Shown in pieces: positions 47,101 through 58,977 of a stretch of DNA of 64,000 nt. Where the stretch lies: positions 248,001 to 312,000 of the forward strand of contig BSDZ01000040.1 in assembly GCA_030268105.1 (NCBI GenBank), in the 5' to 3' direction. Source of the DNA: Volvox africanus. Lineage: Eukaryota; Chlorophyta; Chlorophyceae; Chlamydomonadales; Volvocaceae. The stretch's first letter is position 1. The number at the start of each line of letters is the position of its first letter. The position numbers were made by a program, and so were the translations under genes. The notes under the pieces are model-generated. The model was not told where the DNA came from. It made no database searches and saw only the letters and a program-made list of their open reading frames with translations.

Positions 47101-48168
47101 ACTGAGGGGGGATATGATGCGGTGTTCGTAATGGTCGATCGCCTGACTAAGATGGTCCACCTAGCACCATGCACATCGTCCTGCACGGCTGAACAAACCG
47201 CACGTTTGTTTTTCGACAATGTGGTTCGGTTACACGGGGTTCCCAAAAATGTGATCTCTGACCGCGGTGGGCAGTTCACGTCTAAGTTTTGGGAAGCGCT
47301 CTGCAAGCTAGTTGGCATGTGTGTCAACCTGAGCACAGCATACCACCCGCAGACTGATGGTCAAACCGAACGCACAAACCGCACGTTGGGTGATATGTTG
47401 CGCAATTATGCTGGTCGCACACCACTCGTTTGGGATACATATTTGACTGCGGCAGAATTCGCGCTTAACAACCCTGTTAACCGCTCTACAGGCAAAAGTC
47501 CGTTCTTTCTTAACTACGGGTTTCATCCCGCGCTACCCGTGTGGCGTGAGTTGGAAGTGAACGTGCCTGCTGCTAAACTTTTTGCCAAGTCTTTTATGTC
47601 CCGAATCACAGACGCGAAGTCGTGTTTGGACGCGGCACAGCAACGAACGACGGAATACTACAACAAATCCAAGCAGGATGTGACGTTTTCGGAAGGGCAA
47701 CTCGTGTTGCTAAGCACCAAGAACTTGCGTTCCTTGGCCGACGGATCCCAAAAACTCTTACCCCGCTGGATTGGTCCGTATCCTGTCATGCGCATGGTTG
47801 GGAATGTGGCTGTGGAGCTTGCATTGCCCGCTGATATGACCATTCACCCCACGTTTCACGTATCGCTTGTCCGTCCTTATCGTGGTACGGAACCCGTCCC
47901 TGAGCCTACTAACGCCCCCACAGCGATCGAACCAGTTCCCGAGACCTGGATCGCTGGTAAACAGAAGTTTTACGATGTGGAGCGGGTGTTAGATTATCGC
48001 GCGCGTCGTGTGGGCCGACACCGACGTAAGCGGACAGTACACGAGTACTTGGTCAAGTGGACAGGGTATACCAGCGAGCACAACTCATGGGAACCGGCAC
48101 GCAACTTCTCACAGGACATGAAGCCCCTGCTCGAAGAAGCCCGCAAACGTGCCACGCAAGCCCAATGA
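44131..48168 (+). pseudogene. pol: Pol of E2 with in-frame TGA
   Basis: Protease, RT (Tyr-Leu-Asp-Asp), RNase H, integrase and chromodomain are all present and alignable to E1 pol. The TGA at 46639, just after Ala-Leu-Ser at the RNase H-integrase junction, is a CpG-type C to T change of the Arg codon seen in E1. Downstream the frame continues open from 46642 to TGA at 48166. Confidence 0.93.
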
Positions 48169-48227
48169 CCCCTGCAGTCGATTCTGTATGAAGCAGCGAG
48201 GACGCTGCATACGGGAGGGGGGATAAT

Positions 48228-49052
48228 TGTTGTGCCACGGTTCGTTTCCCGCCGATGTGTAGGTCGATGCGACCCTACGAGGCGAAGTGTTATCTTGATG
48301 AACGCACGAATGATTATTACATATGAATGAACCTGCATGATATAGATGTATTCGTATACATTTATATATGCATTTGGCATGTTATCATTATCCATCGCAT
48401 CATGGCAAATCCACCTAGCATGCATAAAATACCGAATCGTTGAAGTGCGCATTATGCTCGTGCTATGAAACGATAAGTAATATTATCTGATATAATATTA
48501 CTTCATTACAGCACACGTTGAGAGCGCCGCACTCATCGTGATGCATGCCTTGCAACCGAATATCGTTATTCGGACCCTTGCATCATGTGAATGCCGGAAA
48601 GGCTTATACGTTGTTATACATGGACATCGCCTATACGCAGTAGGGTTGTCACACTTAGGATCGGCCTCCTAGTGTGAATCGTATGGCATCGTGATGCTAC
48701 GAGTATAACAGATGCGAGGACGGCTAAGCAAGATAAGACATTTGACACCGGAGAACACTCGTGCGTTCTACATTATTTTTGCTACACGCTATTCTACTTA
48801 GCCCGAGCTAAGCCTAAACTTTGCTATTCACCACCGCGTGATGATTGCTTGCTTCCGGCGCTGACGGCGATTACGTCCATTGCACCGCTTCGATCTGTAA
48901 GACTGTAAGTTATATCTCTTCTTGTTTGAAGTCTTCCGCTGTCTCTGTTTGCTCGTGCTTGCCTTGCTGTACTTGCAAGTGCTCGCGCATTTGTGTCGCA
49001 AGCCTTCAGACGCGCAGATACTGATGAGCAAACACGAAGGAGAGGTACAACA
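48228..49052 (+). repeat. 3' LTR of gypsy element E2
   Basis: 825 bp from TGTTGTGCC to TACAACA. About 13 differences from the 5' LTR by eye, many of them TG or CA in one copy where the other has CG. Confidence 0.95.
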
Positions 49053-50876
49053 CACCGGCCCTTCGCCTGTCATAGCGTCTCCACCATTGCCTCCGCGGGA
49101 CTGCGCTGTATTTTGCGTCCTGGGAAACTGTGCTGCTGGTATGCCTGCGTGCCTCTGTGGCGCCGCTGTCTGGCCGCTGCTGGTGGATGCACCATGGTTC
49201 ACTTCAGCAGCTCCCTGGTCCATGTCGGTGTTGACCGGCGTATCTCCGCCGCCCCCTGGCGACGGAACGCCGCCAGACTCCTCGACATCCTCCTCGTCGG
49301 AATCCTCATAGCAATCTCCAACTGTTGACTCGTCGAACTTGACTGTCGAGTGGGTGCTGATGAGATTGTTGATCAAGATGCGGTACTGCCTCCCTTGCTC
49401 GTATCCAACCAGCACTCCTTTTTTACTCACGGGTTGCAGTTTGTTCCGCTTCTCCTTCGGCACGTGTGCATATGCGGTACTGCCAAAAACTCTCAGATGG
49501 CTTATGTCCGGCTTCACCCCCATGAACGCCTCATGGGGCGTTACTGATGCCCCCACGACCGGCGAAACGTTGCGCAAAAGATTCGCCGTAGCCATGGCTT
49601 CTGCCCAGAGCTTCTGCGGTAGTCCTGACTCCGCCAGCATTGCCCGGGTCTTCTCCAATAGGGTCCTGTTGAGGCGCTCCGCCACCCCATTCTGCTCCGG
49701 CGAATACCCAACGGTCGTACCATGGATAATCCCTTTTTCGCCGAAGTAGGCGCTCATGGCTGAGTTAAGGAACTCGGTCCCACGATCCGTGCGTGCCTCC
49801 TTCACGTGACGGCCGGTCATATTCTCCAGCGCCTCGATCATTGTCTTGACCTTCTTTCGAACTGCGTCCTTGGTCTCCGTGAACGCAACAGTAGAAAATC
49901 CCGTGCAGTCGTCCAGCAATGTAGTAACGTACCGGGATCCACCTATCGAAGTCTCAGGCATAGGTCCACAGACGTCCAGGTGCATCAGGCCCAGAGGTTT
50001 CGCCACCTTGTGTCCAGTGGACGGGAATGGTCCACGTGTTTGCTTTGCATAAATGCAGGGCTCGCAGATCCGCGACCTGGCTGCTTCCAGACTCACGCGA
50101 TCCAAATCCATGCCGGTTACCATGTGTTCCCGGCACATACGTTCCAGGCTCTTGTAGCCCAGATGCCCCAAGCGCCGATGCCACAGCGCTGCCTTCGAGC
50201 CTTCTGACCCGACCGCCGCACATGAGCGGCCTTTCTTGGCTAAACGCCCTGCTGTGTGATGGCGAACAACATAGAGGCGTCCCACTTTGTCTGCGCGTAG
50301 GATCGTCCTCCCCTCTGCTTGCACGAGTGCTTTGTTGTGGCCCAGCTGAATGGTGGCGCCACGCTCATCAAAGATCCCTGCTGAGATCAACTTCACTGTC
50401 GCCTTGGGCACCACATAGACGTTCTTGAGCTCAATTTGCAGCCCCTTGACGGTGTTACTCCACATGGTGTAACGGCCCACATGGGTCGGCTTATACCTGG
50501 AGCCATCATAGCCAACCACCGTGAACATTTCTTCTGGCTGCACAGCTCTCACGTCCTCCAGCTCTGTTGCGTCGTAGGTGATATGCCATTCTGACGCTGA
50601 GTCCAGGTGCCAGGCGTTCGACCGCGACTCGTTTCTAACTGCATATGCCATTTTTGTGGGCTCCCTGCGCTGAAGGTTGCCCCCGCCGCGTCCATAATTT
50701 TGTTGTTGGTCTGCCAGGCGCTTCTTGCATACTCCGATAAAATGCCCTGGCTTGCCGCAGTAATGACAGATAGCGTTTGACTTGCTCCTCTGCTTACTTT
50801 TTTTTACGGCCTGTAGAGCTTGCGTTGCCACCACTTCGGTGTGTGATGTATGCGGATGGTGACTCCCTGTTGTCAT
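49053..50876 (-). pseudogene. pol: Protease-integrase part of copia element B
   Basis: Zinc knuckle Cys-His-Tyr-Cys-Gly-Lys-Pro-Gly-His-Phe-Ile-Gly-Val-Cys (CX2CX4HX4C); protease site Asp-Ser-Ala-Ser, where copia proteases usually have Asp-Ser-Gly; GAG-pre-integrase motif Leu-Trp-His-Arg-Arg-Leu-Gly-His; integrase core with His-Leu-Asp-Val-Cys-Gly-Pro, Arg-Thr-Asp-Arg-Gly-Thr-Glu-Phe and Gln-Asn-Gly-Val-Ala-Glu-Arg. An acidic, Gly/Pro-rich linker follows and is interrupted at 49053 by E2. Apparent codons from 49052 down belong to the gypsy LTR. Confidence 0.92.
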
Positions 50877-51411
50877 CGTCCGGTATCACATACGCCATGA
50901 GTAGCGCGACCACTTGCAAGAAGTCCAGCTCTCCTTCACGCATTGTCAGGGCTGTTGTTACCACATGATACTTGCTCGGAAGTCCTTTGATGACAGTTGT
51001 AGAGAGCTCCGTGTCTGCGACTGCGTGTCCCACATCCAGCAAGTCCGACTGTAGCTGTCGCGCGCGGCTGATATAAATTGGCAGCTCCTCTCCATTAGCC
51101 ATTTTAAAATCACTTAGCTCCTGTCGTAGTGCTACCTTTCTCATGTTGCAGGTTGATGCGAACATAGCCGCCAAAGCGTCCCAGGCGGCCTTCGCATTTG
51201 CCGCCCGAACAATTGTTTGGAGGTGATGGTTCTTGACGTTCTTGGCCATCACACTCTTGACCTTGTCGGAGATGATGACATCCGCCTCTGCAATTGGTGC
51301 TTGTAGCAGGGCGCGACTGTATCCAAGCTCCGCGCACAACAATTGGAATCGTAGTTTCCAAGTTGAATAGTTGTGCAGGTCCAGCGGCTCGTCCAGCCTA
51401 TCCTTTCCCAT
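50794..51411 (-). CDS. gag: Gag of copia element B
   Basis: 205 codons from ATG at 51411 (Met-Gly-Lys-Asp-Arg-Leu-Asp-Glu-Pro-Leu). Contains a UBN2/copia Gag pattern: Ala-Ala-Trp-Asp-Ala-Leu, Leu-Arg-Gln-Glu-Leu-Ser-Asp-Phe-Lys-Met, and Ile-Lys-Gly-Leu-Pro-Ser-Lys-Tyr. The frame ends at TAA right after a run of eight A (T8 on the + strand near 50805-50812). The knuckle and protease continue in the frame reached by skipping one base. Confidence 0.85.
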   Translation of the reverse strand: MGKDRLDEPLDLHNYSTWKLRFQLLCAELGYSRALLQAPIAEADVIISDKVKSVMAKNVKNHHLQTIVRAANAKAAWDALAAMFASTCNMRKVALRQELSDFKMANGEELPIYISRARQLQSDLLDVGHAVADTELSTTVIKGLPSKYHVVTTALTMREGELDFLQVVALLMAYVIPDDDNRESPSAYITHRSGGNASSTGRKKK

Positions 51412-51485
51412 TGTGAAGACCTATAAACGCGAAGATCAACACTAGAATGGGCAAAAGATGTCAGGCTCCGCGGTCAACGTTGACC

Positions 51486-51498
51486 GGGGCTCATAACC
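51486..51498 (-). promoter_or_regulatory. Primer-binding site of copia element B (initiator tRNA anticodon arm type)
   Basis: On the minus strand GGTTATGAGCCCC directly follows the LTR end. It is complementary to GGGCUCAUAACC, the anticodon stem-loop of initiator tRNA-Met. This is the half-tRNA priming arrangement known from copia. Confidence 0.75.
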
Positions 51499-51839
51499 TA
51501 TTGAGACGTAGACTATCAGACATTAGGAAGCCTGACGTAATAACGAGAAAGTATACGTTACATATTATCTGATAGTATAGAAGTCCAAATAGTTCGTTCT
51601 GGAGTCGGCACATATACTTGTGCGTATAGCACTACAAACAGTACGAACGCGGGTCCATAGCTGTACTCGGTGGTAAGCTATCGACCCGCGTTCGTACTGT
51701 TTGTAGTGCTATACGCACAAGTATATGTGCCGACTCCAGAACGAACTATTCGGACTTCTATACTATCAGATAATATGTAACGTATACTTTCTCGTTATTA
51801 CGTCAGGCTTCCTAATGTCTGATAGTCTACGTCTCAATA
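51499..51839. repeat. 341-bp near-perfect palindrome of inverted copia LTR fragments
   Basis: Arms 51499-51662 and 51676-51839 (164 nt each) differ at two positions by eye, with a 13-nt centre. The left arm is the 3' end of the element-B LTR in minus orientation and the right arm is the same LTR in plus orientation. The LTR start (TGTTATAAAATGG) seen at the 3' LTR is missing. Confidence 0.9.
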
Positions 51840-52083
51840 ATATATAACGTTTTTGATTGTCATAATAATGAGGCCACCACATTTCAATATTCATAATAAC
51901 ACGATTTGGTTAGGAAGTATACTATATATACCTATATATTGTATATACTACATATACTAATACATATACTAACAAACCGTGCGCCTATCCCTAACCTCTC
52001 ATGCCCCCGCTTCCGTTTCTCATCACCCTGTCCTACCCCAACTCAACGAACGTAACCTCCATCACAATAATAATACCGTACAG
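51840..52083 (+). other. 3' part of the WSC intron, copy 2
   Basis: AT-rich sequence with TATA/TACT repeats (51900-51980), then the stretch shared with copy 1 from about 51992 and a long pyrimidine tract leading to the CGTACAG acceptor. No gene. Confidence 0.6.
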
Positions 52084-52336
52084 CTGTTCGGCGACAGCTA
52101 GGGCGGCTCCCAACAATGCAGCACCCGGTTTCTTCTTCGGCCTCCAGTCGCTCACCGATTGCTACTGGGTGCAGCGACCCTCGTCTGCGATTCTGCGCCT
52201 CAAAATACCGGACAGTTATTGCGACACACCATGCAGACCCGCGAACATGTCCGCTCAGAGGTGCGGTGGCAGCGGTGATGACACCCTTGCAAAGGCGGGA
52301 ATCAAACCCACGGTCGTGTACATAATCACCTCATGA
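52084..52336 (+). CDS. WSC domain, last exon and stop (copy 2)
   Basis: Paralogue of 20959-21208: Cys-Ser-Ala-Thr-Ala-Arg, Gly-Phe-Phe-Phe-Gly-Leu-Gln, Cys-Asp-Thr-Pro-Cys-Arg, Gln-Arg-Cys-Gly-Gly, Val-Val-Tyr-Ile-Ile and TGA. A few codons differ from copy 1, but all Cys except one in the Tyr-Cys-Tyr loop region are aligned. Confidence 0.65.
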
Positions 52337-53409
52337 GGTGAACGAACCCCTGATTGATTGTTTTTGTGATGATGACGACTGTGAGAATGGAGTAGTGGGC
52401 TTGTGATGATGCTTGGTCGATCACTGCATGACCATCTACTGGCTGCTGCTGGTTGATTGATTAATCGATGAGCTTGCGAGGTCGCACGTGCGTGTGTTGT
52501 TGACATGCAAATATAAATCAGATCCGTGATTACATAATGGCAACATAGATCGATAGAGAGATGTTGATATACAATAACACGATGAATGTATCATGCATTC
52601 GTGAGGGGTGATATGCACATGTTATACAGGCGTATCTCATAGAGGCGATAAATAAATAAAGGAAATGTGGCTGCTCTTGATTGCAACTTGCTTGCGCGCA
52701 CGTTGGAGGATGGACGGATATGATATGCACGTAACGCAGCTATTTCAGGTATCTTCTTTGATTTCAAATGATGAGATAAAGAGCAGTGGCGGTGTTTCGT
52801 GCGGGACTCTCTGGGGTCGTAACCTGCGCTTGCCATGCATCTACACGGCACCGAATCTTGATAAAGCAGATCTGCTGGCGCATACATGGGAGCAGCAAAT
52901 CTATCTGACCGTACGTCTAGATGTTTTGTGTCCGAGTACGTAGCTACATGGCCGGGTACTTACCTGCCCTGGCTCGTTGCCCCGAGCTAGCCAGCAACGG
53001 GCGAAACAACAGGCCGTTGGTCGAAAAGTACTTCTTTGAAAACCGAGGTACTACCCAGCAGGCCAAGCGGGCTGCGTACTTAGGGCCTGGTCAAGATAGC
53101 TCAATCGCTCGGCCGCCTTCTCCTTAGCAACCCACAACACAAATTCAGGTCCAGATCGAGGTCAAGATCCAGGGCCAGAACAGATAGGATATGGATCACA
53201 TTTAAACCGTGCCCTAGGATCGTTCTGTTGTGTTCCACCATCCATGCAGTCTAGCAAGTGCACTGTAACGTGAATGGCGCAGAAGCGCCAGAACGAGCGA
53301 AACTGAGTCGTCGGCCATTCGTCAGAAATAATATAATTACATAATAATAGATTAATTACAATAGATCTAATGCAAAGAACTTGAACAAGTCGCACTTAGC
53401 GAGGCGAAG
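52337..53409. other. Spacer between gene copy 2 and copy 3
   Basis: 52337-53115 repeats the sequence after copy 1 (21209-22720, with internal differences, including a 22-bp extra stretch near 52991). The region matching 22720-26000 is then missing, followed by a short unrelated AG/TC-rich stretch (53130-53180). No gene recognised. Confidence 0.6.
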
Positions 53410-54224
<815 letters not shown>

Positions 54225-55022
54225 TGTTGTATCCTTCCTTCTTCGATCATGCACTGATTCTGCACGTCTGAGTATGAGCTACACGTGCATGATGCTTACG
54301 AACAGCAAGACACTTCAGTGCAAGCAACGTGACAGCGGAAGACTTATAGATAAGGAAAGATTCAACTTACAATGATCTTCAGTTGCAAATTAGAAGTCTG
54401 CCGTCAGACCCCGCGGGCAATGTTCATCATCCGACTGAAGATGCTATGCTAGAATAGCTCAGGCCGAATATAAATGCATAAAACGTATGTATACGAACTA
54501 GATTGAGTTAAGTACTCGGGTACTTAATCCAAAGTAGCGTCGGGCCGACTTCGGTCTCTAGGCGGCCGTCCTCGCACCTATCACGTCACGATATCGATGT
54601 GCAGTACAGGTCTCACTGGATTTCGATCTCAAGTGTGAGTACCTTCGTAGCACTATTTTAAATACCGCGTAATCCGTGATATTAATGAATGCAGCACATG
54701 CAATATGCAAAGGTTCGAATACCGATATTCGGTTGCCAACCCAACCATCGGGTCCGAATATGGTTTATGACACAGATGAGGTAATAATATTTAAAGTATT
54801 ATTACGTGGGATATTATGCCAACGGATAGATCGCGCATTAATTATCAGCCTCGAGTCAAACATGTTGACCGACAGCGTGATGTTGTAGATGATAATGCGA
54901 CATGCCTGATTAACTAGATATACTCGAATATATCATGCTAATATGATTATATCATGCTTCATAATGTACGAATGTATTGCAGTCTACTTTGGTGCAAGTG
55001 GGGATCGACCCGGCATACAGGA
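54225..55022 (-). repeat. 3' LTR of E3
   Basis: 798 bp. The outer end facing the interior has TACAGGA where the other LTR has TACAACA. About 19 differences from the 5' LTR, five of them clustered in the last 20 bp. Contains a hairpin at 54781-54805 in the position of the E1 LTR hairpin. Confidence 0.93.
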
Positions 55023-55090
55023 ACTATCCCCCCTCCCATATGCAGCGTCCTCACTGCATCGGACAGCATCAACTGCAGAGATCATTGGGT

Positions 55091-55378
55091 CTATGTGGCA
55101 CAATTGCGGGCTACCTCCAATAGGGCCTTGATATCCGGCGAAAAGTTACGTGCCGGCTCCCATGAGTTACGCTTGCTGGAATACCCAGTCCACTTGACTT
55201 GATACTTGTGTATTGTCCGCTTACGCTGGCGTCGGCCCACACGGCAAGTACGATAATCTAACACCCGCTCCACATTGTAAACTTTCTGTTTACCAGCGGT
55301 CCAGATCTCTGGGACTGGGTAAACCGCTGCAGGGGTGTTAGCAAGCTCAGGGGCAGGTTCCGTACCACAGTAAGGCAT
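55091..55378 (-). pseudogene. Integrase tail and chromodomain remnant of E3
   Basis: Reads Lys-Val-Tyr-Asn-Val-Glu-Arg-Val-Leu-Asp-Tyr, then Tyr-Gln-Val-Lys-Trp-Thr-Gly-Tyr and Asn-Ser-Trp-Glu-Pro, matching the E1 chromodomain. Upstream (55380-55460) the His-Pro-Thr-Phe-His-Val-Ser integrase C-terminal motif is also kept, with broken frame. Confidence 0.85.
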
Positions 55379-56084
55379 ATGAGGGATACATGGAACGTGG
55401 GGTGAAGCATACCCATAGCAGGCAAATCAGTCGCCTGGCACTGCACTTCGTCCATCATAGTGGACCCAACCTGTACATGGATCGTGCAACAGGTTGTACT
55501 TCAGGTACTGTTGTGGCAGCCTACAAAGGCCCAATCAAAAGATGACCGTCGGCGGTCCAATCTTTGACACTACCCGTAGATACCTCGGGATACTACAGGG
55601 ACATCATGAAAGATGTTTGCATGTCCTTGCAGCAAGGCTTCGATCTCAGGATCTACAGAAGTCTGTGCGGTGGTGGCATTGCAAATGCAACCAAGGCCTA
55701 ACAAGCAGTCCATGGTCACCCTGTCGTGGCATACGAACAGCTCCCTCACGCATGACTGGCTTGGGTTCAGTTTGCGCGCCCATTGCGGTCGCAGCAAAGT
55801 GAACCATAGGCACCGCCTCAGCTCTGCCCCCCTCTCGTGTGACATCTGGTACCCTTCAACAGAGTCCCCTTTGCATAAGGGTGGCAGACTGCAATGTCGA
55901 AGCGCGCATGGTACTACAGTAATGTCAAAGACCCCAATACGTACAGCGCAGTGTTGGCAAGATTTTCAGCACGTACGGATGGGTCACAACACGCAGAGGA
56001 CCTAGCAACAGGTTAAGGGTAATCCTGCCCAGCAACGGGACATTTACTCCCATACATGAGAGTAACCTGTACCCAGTACAACAA

Positions 56085-56310
56085 CTGTGGGGGCATCCCA
56101 CTGCATTCACCTATGCATAACAGGTGAAGTCATCTATGGCACGGCAAGTGCCTTCAGTGTACGGCCAGCAAGACCAACCTGAATAGCTGGGAGACAATTT
56201 AACGACTGTGGGGGCATCCCACGGCATTCACCTCTGCATAATAGGTGAAGTCGTCTATGGCACGGCAAGTGCCTTCAGTGTACGGCCAGCAAGACCGACC
56301 TGAATAGCAA
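56085..56310. repeat. Tandem duplication of about 120 bp in the E3 protease region
   Basis: Two adjacent copies starting ACTGTGGGGGCATCCCAC (about 56085 and 56205) share almost all bases. They correspond, on the minus strand, to the part of pol around the protease active site, which is destroyed. Confidence 0.85.
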
Positions 56311-56699
56311 GGACAACAGCGGCACTCCCACGGTGGGCTGTAAACTAGCAAAAGCCCTCAGCAGGAGGTTCATACCAAACATCATCAGAAAAGGGCAGTC
56401 CGGGCAACGGAACTGGCATTCCCTCCATATCCACACCATCAAACGCCCGGTGCAAACCGGGAGACACGCTACATACCCTTTAGCAGAGCCTCAACCTTGC
56501 GCTGGCTATAGGCAGGGAGCAAAACACATGCAGCGGTGTCTGGATATTGACGTGTACTCCTGTACAAAGTAAGCTGTACAAACAGCTCACATAGAGATGA
56601 GGGGATGAACATAACGGCACCTTTCAAGGACCAGAAGACAACAATGCCTTCATAGCTGGTCATACAAACGATCACCAACTACACGTTTGTTCAACATTC

Positions 56700-57431
56700 C
56701 GGGTGGAATCAACTCCACATCAATCCGGGCAATCCCCTACCTTGGTCACATGGCCAAAGGCGGCAACAATGGGCAATCCTTCGTAAGGTGGTCCGCCGTA
56801 CACCTCCAGCACACATTGGCCATCTTCCGACGCTCCAGCTCGGAGCGCTTGCAATCCCACTTCGGCAAGAAGGGGTCCTCCGTGCGCATCCGCTTTGCAC
56901 GGGGGTGGGAGTTTTGCACTGCAGCCGCCGACGGGGCACCTCCCCGCTTTTTGCTCTTGTCTGGACCAGAGCTTGGGCCTGCACCCGCTGATCCACGGGC
57001 CCCGGTGCCTGAACCACCACGAACACCGCGGCGCCACTCTGTGCGCATGACCGCCGCAGCCGACGTAGGGTGCGCAGCACCAAGGTCATGATCGTTGGTT
57101 ACAGCTTCATCAGTCGGATCCAGTCTTTCGCTGCACCCGAGAGGGTGTTGCCGACGAAGAGACATTTAATACCATCATTTCTACCACCATGGACCGCCTG
57201 CAGGTACTTGTTAGTATCGCGCACATATGCACGAGTTACATCAGCAATACTACATCCGGGGGTCCTAGGCTTCTCATCATACGCAATATGAAGCTTAGGC
57301 ACAGGGATCGTGAGTTTCATCACCTCAGGAATACTGGCGTGGTCCTGTATTTGAGGCGACAGCAGACCCCGTTGATCCACAGCTCCGTCCATAGTGGTAG
57401 TGGTGACAGTACTCCTCAGGATTGCGAGCAA
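56700..57431 (-). pseudogene. gag: Gag remnant of E3
   Basis: The N-terminal part (57431-57099) matches E1 gag up to Gly-Ala-Ala-Lys-Asp-Trp. The capsid C-terminus is deleted. The tail (about 57090-56746) keeps the zinc knuckle with the same CX2CX3HX4C spacing. On the minus strand the sequence UAG GGG AUU GCC CGG follows in the gag frame near 56725, matching the gag-pol junction of E1. Confidence 0.85.
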
Positions 57432-57779
57432 GTATAGCGAATACGTGCTAAGCTGGTCCCAATCTTAGTAGTCCGTGCGATCAAAGTCTCCACTGGTCAG
57501 AATGTAGATTATAACCAGGAAATATCGCAAGCAGTGCCGGACAGCTAAATTCACCTGCAACTCAGAGCGCAAGCTCCCACAACAAATGCAGGCAACTAGA
57601 AAAGAACAGCAACAATCACAAACCAGAAGCAACGGTGTCCAATACAGCGTGGACAAGTTCTTCGGCGATAATGTCTAGTGGGCTACGTCGCCCATCGTCT
57701 ACAGTCGTCCTAGAAAGAACTTACTTCCGATTTAGCACCATGAGACAGTCAGGCAACGAACCTGTCTCGAAACCGAATT

Positions 57780-58577
57780 TGTTGTATCCTTCCTTCTTCG
57801 ATCATGCACTGATTCTGCACGTCTGAGTATTAGCTACACGTGCATGGTGCTTACGAACAGCAAGACACTTCAGTACAAGCAACGTGACAGCGGAAGACTT
57901 ATAGATAAGGAAAGATTCAATTTACAATGATCTTCAGTTGCAAATTAGAAGTCTGCCGTCAGACCCCGCGGGCAATGTTCATCATCCGGCTGAAGATGCT
58001 ATGCTAGGATAGCTCAGGCCGAATATAAATGCATAAAACGTATGTATACGAACTAGATTGAGTTAAGTACTCGGGTACTTAATCCAAAGTAGCGTCGAGC
58101 CGACTTCGGTCTCTAGGCGGCCGTCCTCGCACCTATCACATCACGATATCGATGTGCAGTACAGGTCTCACTGGATTTCGATCTCAAGTGTGAGTACCTT
58201 CGTAGCACTATTTTAAATACCGCGTAATCCGTGATATTAATGAATGCAGCACATGCAATATGCGAAGGTTCGAATACCGATATTCGGTTGCCAACCCAAC
58301 CATCGGGTCCGAATATGGTTTATGACACAGATGAGGTAATAATATTTAAAGTATTATTACGTGGGATATTATGCCAACGGATAGATCGCGCATTAATTAT
58401 CAGCCTCGAGTCAAACATGTTGACCGACAGCGCGATGTCGTAGATGATAATGCGACATGCCTGATTAACTAGATATACTCGAATATATCATGCTAATATG
58501 ATTAATTCATGCTTCATAATGTACGAATGTATTGCTGTCTACTTTGGTGCAAGTGGGGATCCAACCGGCGTACAACA
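57780..58577 (-). repeat. 5' LTR of E3
   Basis: 798 bp, begins TGTTGTACGCC and ends GGATACAACA on the minus strand. The primer site lies just inside (about 57755-57778). Confidence 0.93.
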
Positions 58578-58707
58578 CATGGTTGGCAGCATGTTTCTCG
58601 TTTACTAATGACTGACTCGTTAGGTAACTACTCAATACTGTTCTAGAACCCTGGACATCTTATTACGATTAGCCTCTGCTCCCCCCCTCAACTTGACTTC
58701 GCAACAG

Positions 58708-58977
58708 ACGTGGGTCAAAGCGTTCACCGTGAACATCTACATTCGTCTGGTTTCGGAGACGGCGACGAGAACAACCCTAATCACCAACTCTATTCTAACC
58801 ACTTTCTGGGTCGACACAGTGACCAAGTACGACATTACAGCCTTGAGCTGCCCAAGAGCTTCATGTCGGCAGTTGGAACGGCGGCTGCCCCAACAGATAA
58901 CGTCCCAGATCAAACTGAAATTAGAGATCTGCCGGTCAGCGGCACTGGCAGCGGGATCGAACACTGCAACGGCAACG
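58708..58977 (+). CDS. Exon for a beta-rich extracellular domain, copy 3
   Basis: Near-identical to 27115-27384 of copy 2, with the same acceptor (CGCAACAG) and donor (GTAACT). Confidence 0.45.

Larger units (their letters stand above)
41606..49052 (+). mobile_element. Decaying Ty3/gypsy element E2 nested in copia element B
   Basis: Same family as E1 and clearly homologous throughout. LTRs are 41606-42429 and 48228-49052, flanked by the 5-bp duplication CACCG (41601-41605 and 49053-49057). The copia coding sequence resumes on both sides. The LTRs differ at about 13 positions by eye, mostly C/T or G/A changes at CpG. Gag has a 1-base deletion near 44092, and pol has CGA changed to TGA at 46639-46641 and a 24-bp in-frame deletion near 46835. 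It is therefore older than E1 and unlikely to be autonomous. Confidence 0.95.
39606..51839 (-). mobile_element. Decayed Ty1/copia element B, split by nested gypsy element E2
   Basis: Reading on the minus strand: a rearranged 5' LTR (palindrome 51499-51839), a primer site, gag (51411-50794), protease-integrase (50876-49053), the nested gypsy element (49052-41606), then RT-RNase H (41605-39923), a polypurine tract (39818-39808) and a 3' LTR (39807-39606, distal end missing). Without E2 it is about 4.8 kb. Frameshifts lie at the gag-pol A-run, near 41560 and near 40165. A 10-bp sequence ATATATAACG occurs at both edges (39599-39608 and about 51840-51849) and may include the target duplication. 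It lies in the WSC intron of copy 2. Confidence 0.9.
54225..58577 (-). mobile_element. Non-autonomous Ty3/gypsy derivative E3 (no RT or integrase core)
   Basis: The LTRs at 54225-55022 and 57780-58577 (798 bp each) are about 97-98% identical by eye, with target duplication CATGG (54220-54224 and 58578-58582). The empty site is in copy 2 at 26990-26994. The element reads on the minus strand: LTR, primer site (TCGGTTTCGAGACAGG), a gag remnant, a protease remnant, then directly the integrase C-terminus and chromodomain, a purine tract and LTR. Everything from RT through the integrase core is missing and the rest has many stops. Confidence 0.93.

Noticed and set aside
48828..49052. C-terminal extension of the copia polyprotein below 49053
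   Set aside because: These codons read through the minus strand of the gypsy LTR. The target duplication at 49053 marks the true break.
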